Source: Blasia pusilla
Lineage: Eukaryota > Marchantiophyta > Marchantiopsida > Blasiales
Assembly (NCBI GenBank): GCA_050084515.1
Contig: CM114273.1
Location: forward strand, 10,726,001-10,790,000
DNA length: 64,000 bases
Direction of reading: 5' to 3'
Under the pieces are notes generated by a model, which saw nothing but the letters and a program-made list of their open reading frames with translations, ran no database searches and was not told the DNA's origin. Numbering within the stretch: the stretch's first letter is position 1; each line of letters begins with the position of its first letter. Shown piece after piece: positions 46,143 to 58,270 of the stretch. The position numbers were made by a program, and so were the translations under genes.

Positions 46143-49100
46143 ATGGCCAAAGCTGGAGCGGCCGCAGGAATGGCGCTTTCCACAGTGACGTTGCCGACTC
46201 TGTGTCGACTACAATGCTCGACAATGCGGTCTCCGTCATCACTTGTACGGTATTCCAATCGTGTCGGTGAGAGGCGGTCGCTCTGTGTGAAGGCGGAGTT
46301 GAAAGATGCTCCTGCAGAATCAGAGAAGGATGAGCAAAATGCAGGAATTCCGGGTCCAGGTGAATCCGTTGCTCCTGAACGTACAGTAAAGATGGAACCA
46401 AGACGATTCTACGTTAGACCAGACCAGTGGTTAAACATACTTGGTGGCTCTATAGGCTTGCCTCTCCGACTTGGCGCCGGTGCTCTGGTGAAAGGGTTGG
46501 TATACCGCTCTCTGACATTGCAGTGCTCAATTTCGGTTCTTCTATGATTGGAAGTTGACGTCCCACTCTGTTCCGCTCGCCAAGAGAGAGCAATCTACAT
46601 GAGCTTTTGAAAAAGCTCATGTAGATTGCTCTCTCTTTGGCTTTTTTATACGAATGGGCATCGTTTCATGGACCATGTGAATTTAGATCAAAGGGAGCGG
46701 ATGAACATCCTACATTTTCAAATGTTCTCATGAGTACAGTAGATGCCATTAAATCTGAATTATTCGGTAACCCGGATTACCGAAATCAAGGGAACCCGAA
46801 GTCGATTTTTCGCGAAGGTTCCAAGGAATTCGTGAAAAGAAATTCTAAGCTTAGCTGCTGAAAGATTCCATCTATCTGCGTGCTTGTGCAGCTACAAGGT
46901 GAGCTTGGTACCTGTAAATGAAGTCCCGTCCGACCAGTACTCGGGATTCGAGGTTGCTGGTAACGAGAAACCACTGCTCTTTTTCTCCGCTCCGCATGCG
47001 TTCCTCACGTTACATTTGTATGTTGTTGTCATGGCGGGCAAGTTAGAATTCAAAGACAGCTTGGGAAGAGTTTCAGCATCTGTTTGCAGTGGATAATTAT
47101 CCTCACGTCAAAACCTGTTACTCGTTTGAGTTGAAGAGGATAAGTTGGTTAGAGCTTAATAATGCTGGAGTAGCAGAAATTCACAGGAATTTGGTATGAA
47201 TCCCCATATGATTGGGACACATTCCCCGCCGCCCCCCCCTCCCCTTTTCTTTTTCCCAATATATATATGCTGTTCACTCACTGGATATTAGACGCACTTG
47301 ATTTGGTGATATCAATGTCGTGTGGATGTAATTACTCATGAATGTGCAAATTTCAGTACTTAGTTTCCCAGCTAGGTACGGGCTCTTATGACTTTGAAGT
47401 TTTCTGCACTTTCCCATTGTAGGAAGTTCGTGACGTAAAAGTATCTTAATTCAAGACCTTGCAAAATTGTGCAGGTCGTAAGCTTGTGGAAACTGGAAAC
47501 CCTGGTCCCCGACCAGAAAAAGCTATTGAGCTTTATGAATTTGAAGGGTCGGGTCCCTTACCAGAGCTAAATGATTACGGCCATTATAATCATTATGGAT
47601 AGAATTTTTCAAATAGGCTCTTACAGGGCAGTGTTTCCTATTGTTGAAATAGTGTTATGAAACTCGTCAAAGAGATTATGTGAATGTCTTGCTGTGGGTT
47701 ATCTTTATTTTGGTAGTCTGTGATTTGAGAGTGGGGTGTTAGTCTGTTTCGGGTCGATCAAGTTTCCTACCAAAACTTACTAGTGCAACGTTTTTAGACC
47801 ATCACAAGCATATTAGGCAGCTGTATCTACAAAGTACAATGAAATGTGGAACTGACCTGTGGTCTTTGGCCCTGTGGAACAATGTCATGGTTTCACTGCA
47901 GCTGCCCGTTCTGCAGGAAGGTGTGCCCTTCTTTGAATCGCTTTTCATCTGTCTTCCTCTTATAAGTAGATCCTGCTTGACTGACTTCCAATGACACACC
48001 ATTGAAATATAAGTCCTTGGGGACACTCATTGAACTGGACTTAGATTATGCCAAGATGTGTTAGTGTCTGTTTTTTTTTACTTGTAACAGACTGTCTTGA
48101 TAAGGTCTTAACTTAGCTCCATCTCTGTTTGTAAACATGGGTGCATGGTGACTGGGTAGGCATATCCTATGAAGATTCTGAAAGACATCTAGAGTCCATC
48201 TTTTCTTGGGCTTTTTGAAGGTAGGGTGTGATTCATTTGCATTCGCTCTATCTCACGTCTTAAACACTCAGGACAAAAAGCTGAAGAGTTGTATAACCAA
48301 ATTGCTGATTAAAATCTTGAATATCAACAGGTGCGAGAAGTTGTATCGATTTTGGACCTAGATGTCCTTTTCTATCCTACACCCAAGGACGGTCCTAACT
48401 TTCGACCCAAAGCTATACAAATGGGAGGCAAACAGCAATTTCCTTATATGGTCTGGACACTCTTTCCTTTTCCTCTATGAAGAGCAGTCCTTGTCATTCT
48501 TTAGAAATGTGTTGGGTTAACATGATGCAGAGTTCACTAAGTATGTTAACATCAATATTATGATTAGAGGACATGTGTCCACCATAGCACTTGGGCAGCA
48601 AGAGAATGTTTTCCGGGCATAAGTCTAACACAAAATGAAACTATGATATCTTGTGGATGGCACGGGGCATGTACTAGTAAATAGATAGATAGCCATTCCT
48701 GTTGGTTTTTTATTCTCCGATCAAAGACAGTTGGGGTTTTAGGTGGTTGTGTTTCCCTATTGGGACCCCTCATCTCCCATTCGGGCTGTTTTGTTTATGG
48801 TCTAAGGGCTCCAAGAAATATGGTCTGGTCTGTATTATCTCTAAATTATAAGAATTCACTCAGTCTGTAATACAGACTGAATGTTGAGGATAGAGAACAC
48901 AATCAAGTACAGAGAGCATAGAGGGGATGAGGTAATGTTCCTCCAATCTCAAAATTGATAGGAGTCGCACTCCCAACAGACAAGACTGAATGTAAAGTCC
49001 TGACCTCATGAGACTAAGCTGTGGATCTTGGTAATTCACATACAGTCCCAAATTTTCTGTGAGAGCTGGGTCTCTGAGTCTCTGATCAGCCACTTCATTC

Positions 49101-52071
49101 ACACCACAAGATTGCTAGTCCTACCCCTGATTTGCCACCAATCACTAGCAGTTTTGGATCCATGCACAGAAGAGTACGCCACTCCCATAATGCCAGATAG
49201 AGAAACCTCTTGGTCTCTTACTACAACCTAGATGGCCGAGAAACAGTGTGTATCTGTATTGAATGATTGCCACTACTATAGCTATTAATGACCTAGTCAT
49301 TACAAATGTCCTGTTCACACCTGAACTTCTAATATGAATTGGTATGCCTGTCTAACAATCTCATGCATCATGAATTCCCTCTACACTGTCAGATATTGCT
49401 TCCTCTCGAATTCAAATTTTGGCCGAATTTAGCACAAGGCCAGTACAATTGAGTCAATTTTTTTGTATGGAATAGTTGTACCCTTGGATTGAAAACTCAG
49501 TTAAGAATATTGCAGGTTGATCCCAACACTGGAGTGTCTATGTATGAGTCCGATGATATCATCAAGTATCTAGTGGATAGATATGGTGAGTTCTCAAATG
49601 GTGGTAAATTTTTTTTTCTGTATCATATTTTCTTATTGTTTCTAGATTAGATTCTATATCATAATGCAGGAGCTACTGTATATTTCCCATCTTATCACAA
49701 TAACAGGTAAGACTGCCAGCATGTTCACATAACCTGATATAAACCTATCTACTTTTCTTGAACTTCTTGTCTCTGACATCCATAGTGTTGGTTTGCAGGT
49801 GATGGAACTGTCCCATTCCAACTTTCATTGGGTCCGATCACGGTAAGTTAAAAATCTCAAGTTGAGTGTTGCTAATCAAGAGAGAAATCTAGGGCTGTTT
49901 GTCTGTATACTTTGTAAAGAAAGGAACCCAAAAAGCTGGGAGTCTCCTGATGTTTCTAGACATGTAACACAAAGTCCTTTTGTTCAGATGAAGGAAAGCA
50001 ATGAATCAAGAAACTCTTGAATTAATACTATCGAGTCTGGAAGATTAATGCGATTGAGTCTGGACTCAACTTGAGGGGCCCTGAACCGCAGATGAGGCAT
50101 TTTTAGAGTCAAGTTTGGACCAGGAAGCTTGTAGAATGCTAAGAAGTCTCTCTGATATTAATGTGCTTCTTTTATTAGCATGTCAGTTGAAACCCAGTAG
50201 CATACCATCTACCTTGGCAGAGTGACCTATCTAAAGAGTGCACTGTATCCTTAGTGCTTGGCAGAGCTCTACAGCCATACGCCCCTTGATGTAGTAGTGG
50301 AATCTCATTTGGCTGGGATAGAAGAGATGGGATTCATGTTTAGAGATTTGCCTCTTGGTTGCCCAAAAGTTTTGATTCAGTGCCTTACAAATTCATGTCA
50401 AGACCACTCTTTCCTCATCCCAAAGCTGAAGGATAGTAGGTAGCTCTGAATTGGCACAATCCTTCGGGCATTAAATTTGTCTACACAGACACAAGTGGTA
50501 CACCGACTTCAATTTGTGCCAGTGGATAAAGAACCACTTTGAAAGTTCAGCGAACATGGACATTGCCCTAAAAGAACTGACATTTATTGTCTTGACTTCT
50601 GTCTTCGCAGTCAATTACAGCAGGGCTTGCTATGATTGGTCGAGCAGGAAAGGTAAGCACATTTGGTTAGCTTTAAACCCTTCAACCTAGTGGGTATGGA
50701 AGTAAATTTGGTGCAAGTTTGGGTTGAGATCCAGACGGGCTTGATTGAGTTAGCGAAATAGCTTGGTTTACTAATCTTTGGAACTCCTGTACTCGGCCTC
50801 AGTATGCATATTGTAATTCAGTTGGATTGGAGGCTAAGATAATCCTGTTGACACTGAAATCACTTACAGGGCTCATCATACACTCCAGCACGGCTTCCCG
50901 AAAAACCTTTGCAATTGTGGGCTTATGAGGTTCTTCTTCTTTTCTCTGAGTTTTATAGATGCCCTTTACTAGATTTCTGCGTATATTGAGTTATTATGTA
51001 TGGATCAAGGATTGAAGATGTTAGTTTATTTGCCTTTCCTGACTCAGTGATATTTAGCAGCAAAACTCACAATCGTGAAAAGTGTTGTAATTTCTGGAGG
51101 TTTCCCAGTCATTTGTGAAGAAAGTTGCCAAAGTTAATGGTGTATAAATCCTCATCAATAATGTGTTTCTCTACAATGAATGCAGCCGTCTCCCTTTTGT
51201 AAGCTTGTCAGGGAAAAATTGTCAGAGCTCGAGTTGCCACATTACTACTACAGGTAATTGTTGTCCCTACTAAGTCCATAATCCCTTTAGAGTAAAGGTG
51301 AGATAGAAGATGTAAGTGTCCAAATATATTCTCCAGTCATTTCTGTAATAAAACTCTTTGTTTTAAGACTTGGTGCCCAGACCACCAAAGTATGGATGTC
51401 TTCACAATTTGCTTTGAAAGTACATGTAATCCAACTTCAAGTTGTGGAAACATGTTAATGTGTATTGAGAAAGCCTGAAACTGCATAGTAGTTACAAATG
51501 CATTGCTGAGGCACGGTGTATGCCCAGCCAAATTCTTTCAGATTACTAAATAATACTGCTTGTCCTTTTGTTACAGCACGGCTCGAGGGAGTGCAAAAAG
51601 AGATGAGTTATTGAGACGAACTGGTTATTTCCAGGTTTGCAATTCTAACCATGTGTTTAAAAGAGAGGTACTTGACACAGAGCAATTATGATGTATGGAT
51701 TTTCTTTGAATCAAGAAGAGTGACATGGTTTTGTTGAGTTTTATAGATCTCATTTTATGTTCCAAATGATAAAACTAGCTACTTAATCAACTGAACTCAG
51801 TTCTGAAACACAGTAAGGACCTAAAAAACCTTTTACTATGACTATCAGTGTGGATATTAGGGTTGTAAGTATGTAGCACTAGTATCAAGGCATAAATCTC
51901 ACACAACTGTGGGTTCTGGATGACTCAAAATGGGGTGTGGCTCTATCGTCCAACTACTTTAATCAACGGAAGGTTCCTTATCTTGAAGATCCCAATACTG
52001 GAGCCAAGATGTTTGAAAGTGCAGATATTGTTAAGTATCTACAAGAGACATATGCTCTTTCTCCACCTTGA
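46143..52071 (+). CDS. Plastid-targeted protein with two glutaredoxin/GST N-terminal-like domains
   Basis: Twelve exons: 46143-46495, 46892-46959, 47475-47547, 47902-47920, 48331-48450, 49516-49585, 49799-49842, 50611-50652, 50870-50929, 51186-51253, 51577-51634 and 51973-52071. All are GT-AG and in phase, giving 357 residues. The N-terminus is Ser/Arg-rich (about 50 residues), as in plastid transit peptides, then RRFYVRPDQWLNILGGSIGL. The first thioredoxin-fold domain has YEFEGCPFCRKVREVVSILD with a CPFC redox motif, QQFPYMVDPNTGVSMYESDD and IIKYLVDRYGDGT. The second domain has LWAYEPSPFCKLVREKLSEL with SPFC (only one Cys), QVPYLEDPNTGAKMFESADI and the stop after YALSPP. This architecture matches the plant family of Arabidopsis At5g03880, annotated as thioredoxin/GST N-domain-like; its reaction is not well defined. 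The CPFCRK motif is carried by a 19-nt micro-exon. Intact by inspection. Confidence 0.88.
46582..46637. repeat. Perfect 27-bp inverted repeat, 2-nt spacer, in an intron
   Basis: Arms 46582-46608 and 46611-46637 are exact reverse complements around GA. It lies in the first intron (46496-46891) of the double thioredoxin-fold gene. Confidence 0.95.
48550..48677 (+). mobile_element. Truncated Helitron-like element in an intron
   Basis: Shares the TATTATGATTAGAGGAC-type start and the GGATGGCACGGGGCATGTACTAG end with the family at 27.5-28.5 kb; the middle is reduced. It lies in the intron between exons 48331-48450 and 49516-49585. Confidence 0.4.
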
Positions 52072-53910
52072 ACCCGTTTCTGTAAAGTACCTTCCTACTG
52101 AAGTCCTGAAAGGTGTCCAGGTGACAAAGAATACTTGGACTTGAGGGTGTAGATCTTTTTATTTTCTGTACTCAACCAAAACTATAGCAGAGCGAACAGA
52201 ATGTTCTGTAGTGAGAATGTTCTCTTTGAAACCAAGTGTCCATATTTGATAAGAAATCAATTGCAGAGTAGCTAATTTCTAAAATTAGTTTCCTTCTTTC
52301 CACTTACAAGTATGGAAGATTGGCTATGGAGTCCCATGTCATCACCTCAGTGGATCTTCTTATTCCATTGGCTGTATTATGTGCTGGTGACACTCTATAT
52401 GGACAGTATACTCCTCAACCATGGTATGGCTACATTGGATTAAGTGGTAATTGTAAACAAATCGAACATTGTGAAAGTTGTGATGTTGGTCTCTTAGAGG
52501 ATTGTTATAACTTGATTGTGGCACCGTCATGTTCGATTTTTTTCTTTTCTTTTTTGCAATGAATGTTTTTTTATAGAACAAAGATTTTACCAATTTTCTG
52601 TTTGAAATTTTGCTGTCCCTTGTCCTCTCTATGGTTGAAATTCCTAAATTCCCACTCTTATACTTGTGTTGGATTTTATTACAATTGGAGCATTCCTTCT
52701 TTACATACTAGTATCATCCCATGCACATGACTAAGTCATGCAACCAATTTCTTTTTGCTTGTTGAGTATGTGATGAATACATTTTCTTGAAGCCCCTATA
52801 ATGTTGTTCTAAGTAAAGAGATTTGAAGTAAGAAACTATCTTCCCTAAATTCTAAACATTCTTCCATCATATGATATAGTAAGTAATTTGGTAGATTTCT
52901 ATTATCTTATATAGAAGATTTCAGCCTAAGATGAGAGTCTTTACTTTCTAGTGAGAGATGGTTGGCAATGACAACTCTTTGTGATGTCCATGATGACAAG
53001 GGCCTATCTCCTATTGCATGGGTGAGTACAAGATTTACCAATTGCAAATTACCAGATCATTGTAGAGGTAGTAGATTTGGGATGATCTAGTCATTTCGAT
53101 TAGGATATATCCGTGAAAGGCAGAACTCTTGTCACGAGTAATGTTGACGGTATTTGAGAACCTATCTATTTACCATCGTAGTGATATGTAGAGGTGCGTG
53201 ACAAAAGTAGGGAGCTAGCAACTAGGTTTGTAGAGATTTCAGTTTGACAATAATTTACATCTTGATGGTTGGTCCCCATTGAGTGTGGTGAATCAAGTTG
53301 GCACATACCAAGAGCAGTAATTTCCACATTGTTGAGTTTTCTTGCCTCCTAGCTAACAAGGAAGGTGGTTCAGATTTGATTTGGGATGATAGGGGCAACA
53401 GTTGGTGCAATCCAATGTGGTTGAGTGAGAGTGTGTTGGAGGATTTCCCATGAAAGTGACGACAATCTTGTCACTTAAAGAGGTGTCTCGGCGTCATGCA
53501 CTCCATCATCCCATGGACCTTAATTGTGTTCACATGGATTACTAGTCTAGAGTGGTTGTGCATCGTTGGATTATTATACTTCAAATACACGGCACATACA
53601 TTTGTGGATATTCTCCCAAATTGTGTTATCTTTATAATGAATAAGTTGTTTCATGTATGATTTCTTACATAAGAGGGTCCTAATGGTATGATACGAAAGA
53701 TCATGTGTGTAATTACGTCTATTGTACATGTCATGTCCCCTTCCAAACATGGATGGTAGGACAGATCCATACTTGATGGGAGTATTAATTGGCTCTCTGT
53801 GTATTTTGAGTGGATCAGCATGAGGTAGAGCCACGATCCTAGTGCTTGATGATATTTGCAATCGACATGTTTGACAATATCCTTCCTCCAATTCTTCACG
53901 GACGATGGTC

Positions 53911-53917
<7 letters not shown>
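52072..53917. other. 3' flank and intergenic sequence, no gene seen
   Basis: The first few hundred bases are presumably 3' untranslated region of the preceding gene. The rest is AT-rich with overlapping motif-free frames on both strands. Confidence 0.4.
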
Positions 53918-53942
<25 letters not shown>

Positions 53943-53978
53943 GGAGATATGTTGAGCCTTGAGCCCAACATATCTCCG
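53918..53978. repeat. (TC)n microsatellite followed by a 13-bp inverted repeat
   Basis: About twelve TC units at 53918-53942, then arms 53942-53954 and 53966-53978 (CGGAGATATGTTG and its exact reverse complement) with an 11-nt loop. It marks the 5' side of the plus-strand LINE. Confidence 0.85.
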
Positions 53979-56900
53979 TCCTCCCAAGCTTGTGAGGAGT
54001 ATCAGTTCACCTATCAAAGGCGCATACCAAAGCCCAGCATCCCCAAGCTGGGTGGGGAATACCGGCATGTTTATGTGAGACGCTCAAAGGCCCCCCGGAG
54101 TTCGGACCTGGGCAGCGAGTTCAATCTGGTCTACAGGAGGAGACCACGGTTCCACATGATCATTTTCGGTGTACGTCCCATAGTAGACTTTGTCTCATTT
54201 AAGATCATGTGCGCAACTTTGGGCTTTGAATTCTTGGCTACTGCTGGGGTTACTCGGATGATGAACGGCAATCAATGTATCTTCAAGGCGCCTATCAAGG
54301 GCAGAGGAGGCCAATACTTGGCTTGCCACAAAAACCAGGTGTCTCAAGATCTGAGACGTGCTTACAACTGGAGGGCTATGGTAGTCGAGGGTGGTTCCAG
54401 CTTGAAGGAAAGGCCCATCTCCACAAAACCACTGGTGATCTACACACCTAATGTCTTTAGTGTTCTCCAAGGGACCAGCGATGAAGAGCCTGCACATGAA
54501 GAGGTTCCATGTCGCAGCAGACCACACCGACGCCAAAAGCGTGCCGCCGATCCCCAACCCACTTAGTGACAGGTCTCCGTTTGGGTACTGGAACTTCGTG
54601 GATCGACCCATGCAATGAAGCAGCTGGAGGTTGCTGAAGTTTTGCTGAAAAATCAAATACATATATGCGGGGATCGTGAAACTTGGGAAACCAAGTTAAT
54701 GGAGATGCCCCATGTACCACACTATGCATGGTTTGGAAAGATGTGCAAAGACCAAGGCGTAACAACAAAGAGGTATGAAGGGTGTCGGGTTCTTCATCGA
54801 GACTTCATGGTGGACAGTGTGAGATCATCAAGACTGAGGGCTCAGTATGAACACAAAGATATGGGTCAAAGTCCGAAAGTGAGTGCAACTCGTGGGATAT
54901 GTATATCGGGTGTATTTACATGCCTACAAACAAGTGAATGCTGCTGTAACATGAGGCAACGCGTTTGATAGTGTGAAAACTGATTGCCTTGGGTTCCGAC
55001 ACAAGGGGAACATAGTCTTGTTGGGAGACTTCAAAATTTGGGTGGGGCAAGGCACCGATCCCCAAGCGGAGATCGGGATGTTTGGAGATGTGAGAGTGAA
55101 TGGCAATGGCACACGGTTGATCACGATGTTGAGGGAACTTCAAGCGATGGCACTTAATGATAGGCATAAGGTGGGATCCCGGCTTGGACTAGGGTCAACT
55201 TCAAGGAGAATGAGAGCTCCATTGTGGACTACATAGTTGTGGATGAGGAACTCTACACACGCAATGGAAAGATCATAGTGGATGCGACAGACATTGAAGA
55301 TCAGATCATTCATTGGTCCGACAGAGTTGCACAAAGGCTAAAATGCTCGACCAAACCAGTGAAGAGGGTGATCAAGAAATGGAGGATAGAGGACTTCAAG
55401 ATGAGGGCAACAAGAAGGTGTACATTGGCAAGTGGAAGAAAATCTCTTGGCATTTGACACTTTCATTGAATGCCGTCAAGACCTTTGGGTTCACAAGAAC
55501 AACTGTGGACATGGTGCTTTGGCATGGTGGGAGCGTGGAGGACAGATGATCGCCGAGATTCTTTGTCGGCAGAAATTGATAATATGCGGCAGAGCCGTCA
55601 AATGGTGGTCCTTGGAACTCAAGGCACCATTGCCAAACGAAGGGAAGCGTATGTCACAAGTGCCAAAGCCAGGGACGATGCATCCTTGTGGGCGAGTATG
55701 TGGCCCTACGCAAGGAAACCCGTCTTCTCGTGCGCATGCACAAGATGAAAATGAACAAGCCACATACTCATCCATCAATGAGAATTTCATTGAGAATCGA
55801 AAAAGTTCGGATGGAAGTGCAAAAATTGAGCAAGGCCAGGGGACGTAAAAACGACGTAAAGGCCTTGAAGACAAAAGACGGTGGAATGGTGACCACTAAA
55901 CTAAACAGATCGACATGTGTTGGAAGGCCATTACAAGGAGTTAGGCAGAAGCCCGCTCGGACATCCCTTGAAGAGCAGTAACTTCGAGAGGGTGGTGGAG
56001 GATTTTGTTAAGATACAACGGGAGAAGGCGGATGATGAGGTTGAGTGGGCAACCCATATAATGATTGGTTCTCTCGGCTGAGGTGGGAGCAGCGATCAAA
56101 GAACTTGTGAACCACAAAGCAAAGCGTGGTGGTGATGAGCTTGTGAATGAGCTGTTGAAGTATGGCGATGTTGCTATGGCTCGTTCTCTAGTGAGTCTCT
56201 TCAACCTGGTCTGGCGGGCGAAGTCATCCCACAAAGATGGCGCATGGGAGTCATCGTGAACCTCTTCAAGAAGGGTGAGCGAGAAGACCCGGAAACTCAG
56301 GGTATTACATTGTTGAGTGTAGTCGGAAGCTCCCTGCCGTATACTCAACAATGGGATCTCTATGTACTTGGAGGAGAATTCTATCATCAAGGAAGGCCCG
56401 GCTGGCTTCCGGCAAGCCCGAGGATGCGTGGACCACATCTTCACCTTGATCAGATCATCCAGTAGGAAAAAGAGGGGAAACCCACCTATTGCTTCTTCTT
56501 GGACCTCAAGAAGGCATACGACACTGTATGGCGTGACGGGCTTTCTTATAGCCTGTGGAAGGAGGGGCTGAGAGGGAAAATGTGGAGGGTGGTGGAGAAG
56601 ATGTACCAAAACACAAGGAGTAGAGTTATGGTGAATGGCCAAAAGAGTGGGACATTCGACATCAAGCAAGGAGTGGCTCAAGGATGCCCGCTCTCCCCCA
56701 CCCTCTTCAACATTTTCGTGAATTCCCTATTGGAAGAAATGGAGGATAGTGGACTAGGCATACAGGTGGGCAACAACTCTATTGTTGCCCTCATGTTTGC
56801 TGATGACTTTGGTGGCCTCGAGGAAACAGGAGAGAAACTCCAAGAGATGATCTCCCTGACCAAAATCTGGTGTGACATGTGGGGCATGGAGGCAAATGTA

Positions 56901-57870
56901 TTGAAGTGCGGTGTGATGATTTTCAATGGCAAGGAGGAGGACCAAGACCAACAGTGGTACTGGGGTGACCAAGAGATCCCCCGTGTGGCTACCTACACCT
57001 ATCTGGGCATAGAATTCTCGGAAGATTGCATGTGGGATGCACACATCAAGAAGACTCGAGAAAGGCCATAAGAAGGTGAACGGTTTGTCCGATTCCTCTG
57101 ATGCGAGACATCACATCGAAGTAAAGCGCTGTGTCATTTTGCATACCATTCGTCCCTCGCTGGAATACGGGCAGCAGCAGCGGTGTGGGATGCCAACACC
57201 AAACAAAGGGATAGGCTTGAAGTCGCGTGCGGTGAAGGCGTTCGGGTATGATGTCAACTTCATCACGAACAACCCCTACTGGTGTGAGATCAGAACTAGG
57301 TGTGGAATCTTGGAGGATAGACGTGACATCGCCAAGTTGAAATGGCGGAGGCAGCTGGAGACAATGGACTCCCATCGCTATCCTAAAGAGGTGATGGGGA
57401 AAACTGGACCCAAAGAAGACCCAGTAAAACAGGCCAAATCTTGACGAAAAAGGTTCAAGAGATTGTGCAAGCATCCAAGCTCCCAAACAGGCCTGAATTG
57501 TGGGAGCAAGATGAGAAAGCATTCGTGGATACCATAACCAAAGCGGTGGGCAAACGCTCACAGCAGAATAACGACATGGAGGAAGCCATGAAGATGTCGA
57601 CCTCTCTCTTTTGACGGTATATCCCGAGAGGGCAGAACTGAAGAACTATTTTGCGGGAACCCCTTGCTTGGGAACCGGCTCAAGTTCAAGTTCAGGACGG
57701 GGCAATCCCCTTGAACCATAAGAAAAGCAGGATGGGAACACAACTAAACTCTTGCGCCTTGTGTGACGATGGGGACGAAACCTCTAGTCATTACTTGGTC
57801 TCTGCGCAAAATTCACAACACACAGAGCAAGAGCATATCTTGATATTGCTAAGCTGGTAGCACCAGAATT
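53948..57870 (+). mobile_element. Decayed LINE retrotransposon (ORF1, APE-like endonuclease, RT)
   Basis: An ORF1-like frame runs to 54,566 (RRIPKPSIPKLGGEYRH, LVIYTPNVFSVLQG). Endonuclease pieces follow at about 54,600-55,340: WFGKMCKDQG, ISGVF and NIVLLGDFK with IGMFGD, then DYIVVDEELY. The RT lies at 56,065-57,071: FFLDLKKAYDTVWRDGL (motif A), IKQGVAQGCPLSPTLFNIFV (motif B) and VALMFADDFGGL (motif C, FADD intact). A C-terminal zinc-knuckle-like CALCDDGDETSSHYL lies at 57,750-57,800. Frameshifts and stops occur between blocks. No poly(A) tail or target duplication found. It is a different family from the minus-strand LINE at 14.6-18.1 kb. Confidence 0.85.
56499..57071 (+). pseudogene. Best preserved LINE reverse transcriptase segment
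   Basis: A 190-codon open stretch with motifs A (DLKKAYDTVWRDG), B (QGVAQGCPLSPTLFNIF) and C (MFADDF), then LGIEFSEDCMWDAHIK, the post-RT region. All three catalytic Asp positions are present, but flanking frames are broken, so no full enzyme is encoded. Confidence 0.9.
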
Positions 57871-58175
57871 GTTCAACACATTCAGTAGCCTTGATTCATT
57901 GCCCAAAGTCTGCTGCAGACCTTTGTTAAGTAATGTCTATTGGGGATCCCAATCAGGTAAAGTAGATTGTGTTGTGAAGAGTTTCTTGGTTGACACTTGA
58001 AGCTCCGACAAACACGTTGTTTGGTCAAGACTCACACTATATGAGAGTGTCTCCCTCCTCTCATATGGTACCTTCTTCACTTGCTTCTCTCTCTACACCC
58101 ATCCCAGTCTCAAGCACCGTCCAACCAGTAGGCGCGGGGTCTATGGTCGCAAGGCTACGCAGGCACTACTTAATG

Positions 58176-58267
<92 letters not shown>

Positions 58268-58270
58268 TAA
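58176..58270. repeat. Long compound microsatellite (TC)n(TA)n(AAAT)n
   Basis: About 24 TC units (58,177-58,224), then about 17 TA units (to 58,257), then three or four AAAT units. A long pure dinucleotide tract of this kind is expected to vary in length between individuals. Confidence 0.95.
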
